Counted from the stretch's first letter, positions 1-6,254 are shown. The stretch: DNA of 8,809 nucleotides from Bacteroidota bacterium (GCA_023388015.1 JAEWHB010000061.1:1-8809); one strand, 5' to 3'. The notes: generated from the letters alone by a model not told the origin. A program made the numbers and translations.

Positions 1-509
1 TTTTTACCACCCATTCTTCCCGCCATACGCATTCCTTTGAATACTCTTGAAGGGTCTGAACCCGCACCGATGGATCCCGGCGCTCTCAAACGGTTGTGCT
101 GACCGTGGGTAGCTTGTCCTACTCCACCAAATCCGTGGCGTTTTACAACACCCTGGAAACCTTTACCTTTTGAAACTCCTGTGATGTCAACGTATTCACC
201 TTCTTTGAAGATGTCAACGGTTACTTCTTTTCCAAGCTCCAATTCGTCAACAAATGCTCCGTAAAATTCCACCAATTTTCTTTTTGGTGTAGTTCCTGCT
301 TTTTTGAAATGACCTTTCAAAGCAGCAGAAGTGTTCTTCTCTTTTGCGTCATCGAAACCAAGCTGAACGGACTTATAACCGTCCTTCTCCTCGGTTCTGA
401 CCTGTGTTACGACGCAGGGACCGGCCTGGATGATGGTACACGGGATGTTTTTCCCGTTCTCATCGAACAAGCTCGTCATGGCAATTTTCTTTCCAATGAT
501 TCCTGACAT
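1..509 (-). CDS. rplC: 50S ribosomal protein L3 (uL3), 3' end outside window
   Basis: This encodes the large-subunit protein that binds 23S rRNA near the peptidyl-transferase centre and starts 50S assembly. The first 169 codons are visible. The product begins MSGIIGKKIAMTSLFDENGK, and the family's most conserved stretch follows from about residue 111 (GVSKGKGFQGVVKRHGFGG, then THGQHNRLRAPGSIG and FKGMRMAGRMG), which includes the central loop that reaches into the ribosome core. The ATG at 509 matches the normal N-terminus of the family. No Shine-Dalgarno is present; the bases before the start are A-rich, as is usual in Bacteroidota. In most bacteria this gene directly follows rpsJ. Here it is preceded by about 8.1 kb of accessory DNA and has its own promoter at 607-637. 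The identification is certain. Confidence 0.98.
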   Translation of the reverse strand, partial: MSGIIGKKIAMTSLFDENGKNIPCTIIQAGPCVVTQVRTEEKDGYKSVQLGFDDAKEKNTSAALKGHFKKAGTTPKRKLVEFYGAFVDELELGKEVTVDIFKEGEYVDITGVSKGKGFQGVVKRHGFGGVGQATHGQHNRLRAPGSIGAGSDPSRVFKGMRMAGRMGGK

Positions 510-600
510 TTTTTACTAATTTGATTTTTAAATTTCCTTGTCTTTATAAGGGTTTGCTGATAACTATCTGTGAAATAGGCACAATCCACCCCTAAAAAAG
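510..600 (-). promoter_or_regulatory. 5' leader of rplC, possible ribosomal-protein autoregulatory leader
   Basis: This untranslated stretch of about 90 nt lies between the predicted start site and the rplC ATG. Weak pairing is visible: an outer AGGG (593-590) with CCCT (552-549), an inner TGTG (583-580) with CACA (572-569), and GATA/TATC within 559-568. Leaders of r-protein operons often bind one of the encoded proteins, in the S10 operon classically L4. The stems here are short and there is no covariation evidence, so the role is only a suggestion. Confidence 0.25.
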
Positions 601-606
601 AGTGTG

Positions 607-637
607 CAAATGTAGGAAAACTTTTATACAACACAAA
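607..637 (-). promoter_or_regulatory. Bacteroidota-type promoter driving rplC and the downstream S10 operon
   Basis: On the minus strand a TTTG -33 box (637-634) is followed by exactly 19 nt and a TACATTTG -7 box (614-607), a full match to the Bacteroidota sigma-A consensus TTTG-N19-TAnnTTTG. Transcription would start near position 600, giving a leader of about 90 nt before the rplC ATG at 509. It explains how the rest of the ribosomal operon is expressed although terminators and foreign genes cut it off from rpsJ. Confidence 0.8.
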
Positions 638-769
638 TTTTATATAAGTATTTTTAGAGAAGATGTTGAGTAAATTATTTATATAAATCAATAGAAATTT
701 AATTTAATGGCTTTCAGTTAATTAAATATATGATATATCACAAAATAAATTATAAAAAATCTTTAAAAG

Positions 770-1188
770 CTATTTAATATTTAAATCACTCTTTACTTTA
801 ATAAGCATTATATTCAATTTTCCATCATTTAATCTTTTCTCTAAATAGATTGTGTCTTCTGAATATCTTAAAACTTTAGATGAGTCAGTAATAATAAAGA
901 ATCGCTACCGACTCTCCATTTCCAAATATCATCAATTTCTTTAGATGGATAGTCAGAAAATAATCGTCTTTCATTTTTAGCTTTATTAAAAGAGTATTTT
1001 GAAAGGTTTCCATTCTTTTCAAATCTAAATGTAAAACCATGTTGATCAGCATCATCTCTTGCCCATTCAAAATCCCAATATCCCCCATCTTTACTCAGAA
1101 TATTACTTAATTCACTCTCAAAATTAGATGAATTGCAACTGAAATTTAAAAATAGAATCAATAACAAAATACTTTTCTTCATCCTCAT
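770..1188 (-). pseudogene. Small lipoprotein gene interrupted by a one-base frameshift
   Basis: The product starts MRMKKSILLLILFLNFSC: a basic N-terminus, a hydrophobic core and a lipobox-like LNFSC, so a lipoprotein signal peptide with lipidated Cys at residue 18. The mature part is rich in aromatic and charged residues (WDFEWARDD, FTFRFEKNG), with a beta-rich look common in small flavobacterial lipoproteins; I recognise no family. The frame opened by the ATG at 1188 (or 1182) closes early at 868. Moving to the next frame at about 896-903 gives a coherent continuation (FFIITDSSKVLRYSEDTIY, then LEKRLNDGKLNIM) down to a TAG at 770. One missing base after the GAT codon at 903-901, at the following T-rich stretch, accounts for this. 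The intact protein would be about 138 residues. The gene starts 33 nt after higA and is probably read from the same promoter. The DNA is very AT-rich. Confidence 0.7.
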
Positions 1189-1221
1189 TAATTTTAACAA
1201 ATGCTTTCTATTAAATTACAA

Positions 1222-1581
1222 TCAATACTCCTGAATCAAAACTTCCGCAGGAATATTTAATTTCTCATTTAATTTACGGATCATCGCAAGGCTCAACTTT
1301 CTTTTTCCTGAAAGGATTTCAGATTTACGGGAACGCGCTCCAAGAATTTTAGTCAATTCCGTTTCGGATAAATTCATTTGATCCAAACGAAATTTAATTG
1401 CTTCCAATGGATTGGGTTTGGAAACCGGATAATGGTCATTTTCGTATTCCTTAATGAGGATAGAAAGAATCTCCAATTCATCAGAATCCTTGGAATCGGG
1501 TTTGATTTCTTTCTGCATCAATTCATAAACTCTTTCCAGCATTTCCTCGTATTGCTGTTCATTCTTTATTGGCCTTAACAT
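1222..1581 (-). CDS. higA: HigA-type antitoxin, XRE-family HTH protein
   Basis: This is the labile antitoxin that binds and neutralises the HigB toxin encoded just upstream and usually represses their shared promoter. The product is 119 residues. An N-terminal helical part (PIKNEQQYEEMLERVYELM) and the family signature ELEILSILIKEYENDHYP (about residues 35-52) mark the COG5499-type HigA. A C-terminal Cro/CI-like helix-turn-helix spans about 68-115, with recognition region SETELTKILGARSRKSEILSG and the conserved end IPAEVLI. The ATG at 1581 gives the N-terminus normal for this family; a longer reading to 1629 would run inside higB. The start lies 23 nt inside the higB frame, so translation is likely coupled. 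The order toxin-then-antitoxin is typical of hig loci. Confidence 0.92.
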   Translation of the reverse strand: MLRPIKNEQQYEEMLERVYELMQKEIKPDSKDSDELEILSILIKEYENDHYPVSKPNPLEAIKFRLDQMNLSETELTKILGARSRKSEILSGKRKLSLAMIRKLNEKLNIPAEVLIQEY

Positions 1582-1876
1582 AACTAACTTGTTTAGCATC
1601 AATTTTATCATATTCTTTATGTGTTCCAAACCAAACTACAAAAACGATTTTGAGCCGGTATTCTATATCTACAATCAAACGATATGTATTTCCATGAATA
1701 TTGAAAACTACCCTTTTATCGTTTAATATGGACGCATTTCGATAATGCGCTTTTAGTTCATTTGGATTGCTCCAGTCTGCGGCTTCTACTTCTTCATACC
1801 AAGAAAGCAACGGCTGTTCCGCTTGCGGAAATTCCTCCCAATATTCCTTCAATGTTTTAACTGCAATAATCCGCAT
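1559..1876 (-). CDS. higB: HigB-type mRNA interferase toxin (RelE superfamily)
   Basis: This is the predicted toxin of a type II toxin-antitoxin pair, a ribosome-associated endoribonuclease that cuts translated mRNA when free of HigA. The 105-residue product carries the whole signature of the HigB_toxin family: N-terminal MRIIAVKTLKEYWEEFPQAE, central SWYEEVEAADWSNPNELKAHY, ASILNDKRVVFNIHGNTYRL, and the C-terminal block VFVVWFGTHKEYDKIDA containing the conserved GTHxEYDKID. The length is normal and no key region is missing, so the toxin is probably functional. I chose the ATG at 1876 because it gives the canonical MRII start; a TTG at 1882 is in frame but lies inside the promoter -7 box. It overlaps higA by 23 nt. 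Confidence 0.94.
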   Translation of the reverse strand: MRIIAVKTLKEYWEEFPQAEQPLLSWYEEVEAADWSNPNELKAHYRNASILNDKRVVFNIHGNTYRLIVDIEYRLKIVFVVWFGTHKEYDKIDAKQVSYVKANKE

Positions 1877-1879
1877 AGA

Positions 1880-1911
1880 CAAATGTACAAAATGTTACCG
1901 AAATGGTTACA
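1880..1911 (-). promoter_or_regulatory. higBA promoter with candidate HigA operator
   Basis: A perfect -7 box TACATTTG lies at 1887-1880, only three bases before the higB ATG at 1876, so the transcript would be almost leaderless. No good -33 TTTG is present (GTAA at the expected place). In the spacer and -33 area is an imperfect palindrome, TGTTACC-GAAAT-GGTTACA at 1893-1911, with six of seven arm positions paired. It is a natural operator for autorepression by HigA. The box is clear; the operator role is inferred from position and symmetry. Confidence 0.6.
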
Positions 1912-1933
1912 GGGGTTCACGATTTTCTTTAAC

Positions 1934-1961
1934 AAAAAAATCCGCCCTATTGAGACGGATT
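1934..1961 (-). terminator. Orphan intrinsic terminator, near-copy of the one beside rpsJ
   Basis: Arms 1939-1946 and 1954-1961 (AATCCGCC / GACGGATT) form a hairpin with one C/A mismatch and a 7-nt loop. On the minus strand it runs into seven T residues (1940-1934), so it ends minus-strand transcripts. No minus-strand gene lies directly upstream of it except the rpsJ remnant at 2039-2063. Over 28 nt it matches 8526-8553 at 26 positions, so it is probably the duplicated rpsJ terminator. It also shields the higBA promoter from read-through. Confidence 0.75.
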
Positions 1962-2038
1962 CTATCTTGAAAATTGAACGCTTCGACAAGCTATTAGATT
2001 TAATATTTAGTAAATTCAGTTTATTATTAATGAAGATA

Positions 2039-2063
2039 ATTTCTACCTCTATTCCACTTGGAA
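2039..2063 (-). repeat. Remnant copy of the rpsJ 3' coding end (candidate attachment-site half)
   Basis: These 25 nt match 8611-8635, inside the intact rpsJ, at 23 positions in the same orientation. Read on the minus strand they encode PSGIEVEI, against PSGVEVEI in the functional gene; one difference is silent and the other is Val to Ile. Similarity to rpsJ stops sharply at 2063. The frame does not close with the normal S10 end but runs on into unrelated sequence. It is too short to make protein and is best read as a boundary repeat of an inserted or duplicated segment. Confidence 0.75.
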
Positions 2064-2066
2064 AGT

Positions 2067-2108
2067 TTGTATAGTGAATTTTTTCAAAAAAGAATTCTTA
2101 CTATACAA
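2067..2108. repeat. 42-nt near-perfect inverted repeat beside the rpsJ remnant
   Basis: Outer arms TTGTATAGT (2067-2075) and ACTATACAA (2100-2108) pair fully. Inside them GAATT (2076-2080) pairs with AATTC (2093-2097), and T and A runs meet around C2085, with only small bulges. It begins four bases after the rpsJ remnant ends. It could be an element end, a recombinase binding site or a transcription terminator. The symmetry is certain, the function unknown. Confidence 0.6.
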
Positions 2109-2182
2109 TACATTACGTCATGTAACAAAAGCATCTTCATGAGAATGGTTAAATGGCAATTTCTTAACAAGTCCATTTTAAT

Positions 2183-2198
2183 TAATTTTGTAGTTTTG
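2183..2198 (+). promoter_or_regulatory. Candidate promoter of the kinase-regulator pair (two tandem -7 boxes)
   Basis: TAATTTTG (2183-2190) and TAGTTTTG (2191-2198) both fit the Bacteroidota -7 consensus TAnnTTTG. Neither has a clear TTTG at the right distance upstream; TTTC at 2160-2163 fits the first one loosely. A start near 2196-2204 would give a leader of about 120 nt before the kinase ATG. The rest of the gene-free stretch 1888-2325 holds the hig promoter, the orphan terminator, the rpsJ remnant and the inverted repeat; I see no RNA gene in it. Confidence 0.4.
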
Positions 2199-2325
2199 AA
2201 TGGATATCGCCTATTCAGAATTAAACCCAACTAAATTAATCAACCTAAACCAAGTTATTTAAGTGAAAAAATATAGTACTCATTATATTAAAATTCACAA
2301 AAACTAAATTGTTTTTATTTGATTG

Positions 2326-4029
2326 ATGATTTTTAGAGCGAAGTACAGACAGCCCATTCAATATTTATTAATCATTTGTATCATTTTGATACAGGTAATT
2401 ATCTTGGTGTTTTTCTATAACGAATATTTCAATGAGAAAAAACTAACTGCCATTGAAAATCAAATTAGTGATACACGAGTCCTCAAGAACTGGACAGATG
2501 ACGCTCGAAATGAACTCCTCAATGCCCAAAACAATCTTCAGAAGTTTATCACCAATCAAAATAAAGATAACCTTGAATCCTATTTTCAATCTTTAAGGAA
2601 GTTGTCTGATAATATAGACAGCATAAATGTTTATGGAAATGCTGAGGCTACATTCAGAAATTCGATCAATACCAAAGAGGAATTGTCCAAGTTAAAAGAT
2701 TTTGATAAATTAATTGATTCTGCATACGCTGCCTCTCAAAAACCTCTGCACAAAAAAGAACCGCTCCAAATTGAGAAAATAGAAATCAAAGATCAACCGG
2801 TAGAATTGGATGTGGAAGTGCATTATATAGCGGATAGTACAGAAAAAAAGAAACTTTTTCCAAGACTAAAAGATGCCATTCAGGGAAATGTTGAAGTCAA
2901 GAGAGATACGGCGGTCATCATTGCAAAATACAACACAGCCATTGATACCACCAAAGTAAAATCGGATTTGGACAGCACGCTGAATGCCGTAAATGACCAT
3001 TATCTGAAAGAGATAAAAAAATACGAAAAACATATCACCACAATTGACACAAAAAACAAAAATCTCTACCACAACTACGATAACATAATTGTCTTGAGCA
3101 ATGATTTGATGAGTGTTTATGACAATAAAGTCGCAGATTTTACTACAGAATTGGAAACTCAATATGAAGAACAAAATTCTCTGAACAATAAAATCAGGCG
3201 GTATACAGTAATGGGTTTGATGATTTTGATGTTTTTTGTTTTGGCGGTACTTTTTTACAATACCAAATTGTCGTTTCTCTACGAAAAGGAACTTCAAGCG
3301 GCGAATCGACAAATTAATGAAAATCTGAATTTCAAAAATCGTATTTTGGGAATGCTTAGCCATGAAGTCCGTGCGCCTTTGAAAATCATTTCCATGTTTA
3401 CGCAAAGAATTAAAAGAAAAACAGATGACCAAAGTGTAATCGAATATTTAAAGTCAATTGAATTTACCAATAATTCGCTTTTAATTCAAGCGAATCAAGT
3501 TTTGGAATATGCCAAAAATCAAGAGAAAGAAATCGAATTAAGGCCAACTGAATTTAATCTCAGAAATGAGATAGCATCAATTTTAAAGATGTTCCAGCCT
3601 TATATTGAGTCGAGAAATAATACTTTTCATATTGAAAATGAGATTCCCGAAAAAACCATCGTTTTTGCCGATCATATCAAAATTCATCAATTATTTATAA
3701 ACCTTTTGGGAAATGCCAACAAATTTACTGAAAACGGCACCATCGGTGTTTCTGCCAAGACTTCCGTTTTAAACGATCAAACCATTAACCTTAAAGTTCA
3801 GATTTCAGATACCGGAATTGGCATCTCCAAATCTGACATTGAAAAAATATTTGAGCCTTATTACCAAGGAATCGTTTCAGATGAAATTGATAATTTAGGC
3901 GCCGGTTTGGGATTGAGTTTGTGTAAGGAAATTGTCAAACTTTTTGATGGCAAGATTTCTGCTGACAGTTCTCCCGGAAAAGGAACAAACCTTGATTTTG
4001 AAATTAAATTGAACTTGGCGCATGATTAA
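2326..4029 (+). CDS. Membrane sensor histidine kinase with uncharacterised helical sensor region
   Basis: The 567-residue inner-membrane sensor kinase has one transmembrane helix at about 12-31, a long periplasmic region to about 292 that is rich in charged, helical, coiled-coil-like sequence, and a second helix at about 294-314. There is no HAMP or PAS domain; the HisKA domain follows after a short linker. The phospho-acceptor is H346 in the H-box SHEVRAPL. The ATPase domain shows an N-box (LLGNANKFT, N463), a G1 box (DTGIGI, D495) and a G2 box (GAGLGLS, G525-G529), so all catalytic motifs are intact. The ATG at 2326 follows an in-frame TTG at 2323. The stop codon overlaps the response-regulator start by 8 nt, which makes a cognate pair very likely. 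I recognise no ligand-binding fold in the sensor region, so the signal is unknown. Confidence 0.93.
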   Translation: MIFRAKYRQPIQYLLIICIILIQVIILVFFYNEYFNEKKLTAIENQISDTRVLKNWTDDARNELLNAQNNLQKFITNQNKDNLESYFQSLRKLSDNIDSINVYGNAEATFRNSINTKEELSKLKDFDKLIDSAYAASQKPLHKKEPLQIEKIEIKDQPVELDVEVHYIADSTEKKKLFPRLKDAIQGNVEVKRDTAVIIAKYNTAIDTTKVKSDLDSTLNAVNDHYLKEIKKYEKHITTIDTKNKNLYHNYDNIIVLSNDLMSVYDNKVADFTTELETQYEEQNSLNNKIRRYTVMGLMILMFFVLAVLFYNTKLSFLYEKELQAANRQINENLNFKNRILGMLSHEVRAPLKIISMFTQRIKRKTDDQSVIEYLKSIEFTNNSLLIQANQVLEYAKNQEKEIELRPTEFNLRNEIASILKMFQPYIESRNNTFHIENEIPEKTIVFADHIKIHQLFINLLGNANKFTENGTIGVSAKTSVLNDQTINLKVQISDTGIGISKSDIEKIFEPYYQGIVSDEIDNLGAGLGLSLCKEIVKLFDGKISADSSPGKGTNLDFEIKLNLAHD

Positions 4030-4669
4030 TTCAAATGAAACTTTAAAATTTTTGTTGGCAGACGACCACATGATTGTCAGACAAGGTATGCAATTGGTCA
4101 TTGAAGATTTGGTCGATAATTTTGAGATTCGCACCGCATCGAGCATCGGACAAATTCGCGAACAAATTAAACTTCAAAATTTTGATATTGCCATTCTAGA
4201 TGCACAACTTCAAGACGGAAATTGCATTTCTATCCTTCCCGAATTCAAAGCTCTACAACCTCAAGTAAAAATTTTGGTTTTCACCAGTTTCGAAGAAGAA
4301 AATTTCGCGCTGAAGTTCATCAATGCCGGTGCAGATGGTTTTTTGAGTAAATTAAGCGAAGAAGCTGAAATTCAAAATGCAGTTTCTGAGTTGATAGAAA
4401 CCGGGCATTATTATCCGCCTTTCACAAAAAAACTATTGGAAATTTCGGGTCATAATCCCAATTTATTAAATCCATTAAATGTTTTGTCTGAAAGAGAATT
4501 ACAAATTGCTGAATTGTATGCAAAAGGTTTGGGCAATTTGGAAATTGCCAATAAGTTGGATTTGAAACAAAACACAATCAGCACTTTCAAAAAAAGAATT
4601 TTTGAAAAATTACAGGTTAACTCTTTAGTAGAATTAGGCGAAATAATGCGTACACATCTTCTTATCTGA
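4022..4669 (+). CDS. NarL/FixJ-family DNA-binding response regulator
   Basis: This cytoplasmic transcription factor of 215 residues is the probable partner of the kinase it overlaps. The receiver domain (about 8-125) has the acidic pair D14/D15, the phosphorylation site D60 in AILDAQLQDG, the switch residue T88 and K110. A linker leads to a LuxR-type helix-turn-helix at about 153-208 (LSERELQIAELYAKGLGN, then IANKLDLKQNTISTFKKRI). All receiver residues needed for phosphorylation are present. The start ATG sits inside the last codons of the kinase gene (ATGATTAA overlap), implying translational coupling. Its targets are not shown by the sequence. The glycosyltransferase gene begins 115 nt downstream on the same strand and is one candidate. 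Confidence 0.95.
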   Translation: MINSNETLKFLLADDHMIVRQGMQLVIEDLVDNFEIRTASSIGQIREQIKLQNFDIAILDAQLQDGNCISILPEFKALQPQVKILVFTSFEEENFALKFINAGADGFLSKLSEEAEIQNAVSELIETGHYYPPFTKKLLEISGHNPNLLNPLNVLSERELQIAELYAKGLGNLEIANKLDLKQNTISTFKKRIFEKLQVNSLVELGEIMRTHLLI

Positions 4670-4750
4670 TCGTTTTTTTGTAGATAAAAATCGACAATTG
4701 CTTCGATAAACATCGAACCAAAATCGGGCTAATCGGCTCAATTTTCCCAT

Positions 4751-4757
4751 TACTTTG
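4751..4757 (+). promoter_or_regulatory. Possible promoter of the glycosyltransferase gene
   Basis: TACTTTG resembles the Bacteroidota -7 box but is one base short, and no TTTG is seen 17-23 nt upstream. A small palindrome, TTCGAT-AAAC-ATCGAA, lies at 4702-4717 and could bind a regulator. The glycosyltransferase may equally be read through from the two-component genes, because no convincing terminator separates them. Confidence 0.25.
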
Positions 4758-4784
4758 TTATTAGAATTTTTAGTAACAACCAAA

Positions 4785-6170
4785 ATGGAAAAAAGCCTTT
4801 TAGAGAAATCAGAATTTTCAACTACCGAAAATTGGTTTAGATTATCAAAATTAAAAGAACTTAGTAAGAGAGATTTTGGGATCTTGGTTGGAGTTCAAGT
4901 TTTAATGTTCAGTGCGATTTATGCGGTCAATAACTTCCGGCCTTATTTCGAAGAAATACATTTTCAGCGCATGGAGTCGGTTCCCGGGCAGATTCTAGCC
5001 TATTTCCTATTGGCAACCTTGATTTTTCAAGTGTTGTTTCTTTTTTACGTTGCCTATTTGTATATCAAATACAAACCGATTGAAGCTGTTGCCGACGAGT
5101 TGTTGCCAACTTGTACCATTATAGTTCCGGCTTACAACGAGGGAAGATTGGTGTATGAAACATTGCAAAGTATTTCTTCAAGTAATTATCCCAAATCAAA
5201 AATGGAAATCATTGCCATTGATGACGGCAGTAAAGATGATACTTGGGATTGGATAAAAAAGGCAAATGAAGATTTGGGCTATTCACTCACCGTTTATCAG
5301 CAACCTGAGAACAGAGGAAAACGCTATGCACTTCACAGAGGATTTACGACAGGTTCGGGCGAAATTTTCATTACCATCGACAGTGATTCGGTTGTAGAAA
5401 AAGATACCGTTCGGAATTTGGTTAGTCCATTTGTTGTCAATAAAAATTGTGGGGGCGTTGCCGGTAACGTAAAAGTACTTAACAAGAAACAAGGAATCAT
5501 TCCAAAAATGTTGAACGTAAGTTTTGTGTTTAGCTTTGAATTTATCAGAGCTGCACAAAGTTCGCTTGGATTTGTACTTTGTACACCTGGCGCTTTATCG
5601 GCTTACAAAAGAGAAGCCGTTATGCATTCTTTGCATGATTGGATCGAACAGAAATTCATGGGGAAATATGCAACAATAGGCGAAGACAGAGCCATGACAA
5701 ATCTGATTTTGAAACAAGGTTTTGATGTGAAATTTCAACGAAATGCAAACGTTTTGACCAATACGCCAACCGGATTTAAAAATCTACACAAAATGTTTAC
5801 CCGATGGGGACGCAGCAATGTGAGAGAAACCTTGATGATGAACAGTTTTATATTTAAAAACTTCAGAGGAGAAAATAAAGCCGGTGCGCGTTTTATCTTT
5901 CTAAATCAGTGGATCAAATTGCTTTTGGCTATTCCATTGGTCATCCTGATGTTTTATTTTCTGTTTACTCATCCTTTTCTTTACGTCAGTTCAGCATTGG
6001 TAGCAACCTTTATTTTTTCAAGTATTCAAATGTTGTTTTTCACCAAACAGTATAATTTCATAGACGCCCTTTGGGCATATCCATACAGTGTTTTCTATCT
6101 ATTTGCACTATTTTGGATTTTTCCATTTTCAATTTTAACCGTGAAAAATGGTGGATGGTTGACCAGATAA
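4785..6170 (+). CDS. Processive family-2 glycosyltransferase, hyaluronan-synthase/NodC-like membrane protein
   Basis: This is an inner-membrane glycosyltransferase of the GT2 superfamily, predicted to polymerise a sugar from a nucleotide-sugar donor and extrude it. It has 461 residues: two N-terminal transmembrane helices (about 33-50 and 72-96), a cytoplasmic GT-A domain (about 108-350) and three C-terminal helices (about 376-455). Motifs in order are IIVPAYNEG, IDDGS (D146/D147), the metal-binding DSDS (D199, D201), PGALSAYKR, the catalytic-base GEDRA (E300/D301) and TRWGRSNVRE (R340-W341). The last corresponds to the processive QxxRW motif, but the Gln position is M337. The ATG at 4785 is preferred to an in-frame TTG at 4755 that falls in the possible promoter. 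The polymer could be a hyaluronan-, poly-GlcNAc- or chitooligosaccharide-like glycan; the sequence does not decide. No partner export or modification genes are nearby. Confidence 0.9.
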   Translation: MEKSLLEKSEFSTTENWFRLSKLKELSKRDFGILVGVQVLMFSAIYAVNNFRPYFEEIHFQRMESVPGQILAYFLLATLIFQVLFLFYVAYLYIKYKPIEAVADELLPTCTIIVPAYNEGRLVYETLQSISSSNYPKSKMEIIAIDDGSKDDTWDWIKKANEDLGYSLTVYQQPENRGKRYALHRGFTTGSGEIFITIDSDSVVEKDTVRNLVSPFVVNKNCGGVAGNVKVLNKKQGIIPKMLNVSFVFSFEFIRAAQSSLGFVLCTPGALSAYKREAVMHSLHDWIEQKFMGKYATIGEDRAMTNLILKQGFDVKFQRNANVLTNTPTGFKNLHKMFTRWGRSNVRETLMMNSFIFKNFRGENKAGARFIFLNQWIKLLLAIPLVILMFYFLFTHPFLYVSSALVATFIFSSIQMLFFTKQYNFIDALWAYPYSVFYLFALFWIFPFSILTVKNGGWLTR

Positions 6171-6204
6171 ATATTCCTCATATATCTGTATTTGTTTTGA
6201 AGAA

Positions 6205-6240
6205 GAAAGGGTTAGCAAAAGCTAACCCTTTCAATTTTTG
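6205..6240. terminator. Strong intrinsic terminator between convergent genes
   Basis: A perfect 12-bp stem (6205-6216 with 6221-6232, GAAAGGGTTAGC / GCTAACCCTTTC) is capped by AAAA and followed by AATTTTTG on the plus strand. It lies between the stop of the glycosyltransferase (6170) and the stop of the minus-strand secreted-protein gene (6255). The T-run is good only for plus-strand transcripts, although the stem itself would also slow transcription from the other side. Confidence 0.9.
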
Positions 6241-6254
6241 CAAATAAAAATTAG

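Noticed and set aside
309..506. Plus-strand open frame opposite rplC
   Set aside because: It is antisense to the highly conserved L3 coding sequence and its product has no family-like features.
890..906. Programmed -1 ribosomal frameshift in the lipoprotein gene
   Set aside because: No X-XXY-YYZ heptamer is in the proper phase and no downstream pseudoknot is apparent.
2113..2125. Short inverted repeat TTAC-GTCAT-GTAA as an operator
   Set aside because: Four-base arms in AT-rich DNA are expected by chance, and it is too far from the kinase start to be interpreted.
2866..3432. Long minus-strand open frame of 188 codons inside the kinase gene
   Set aside because: It lies opposite the kinase, whose domains and motifs are unmistakable; the antisense translation is a low-complexity Phe/Ile/Val-rich sequence typical of a shadow frame.
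4669..4784. Terminator between response regulator and glycosyltransferase
   Set aside because: Only a 6-bp palindrome (4702-4717) without a T-run and a loose T-rich/A-rich pairing after the stop codon are present; neither makes a convincing intrinsic terminator.
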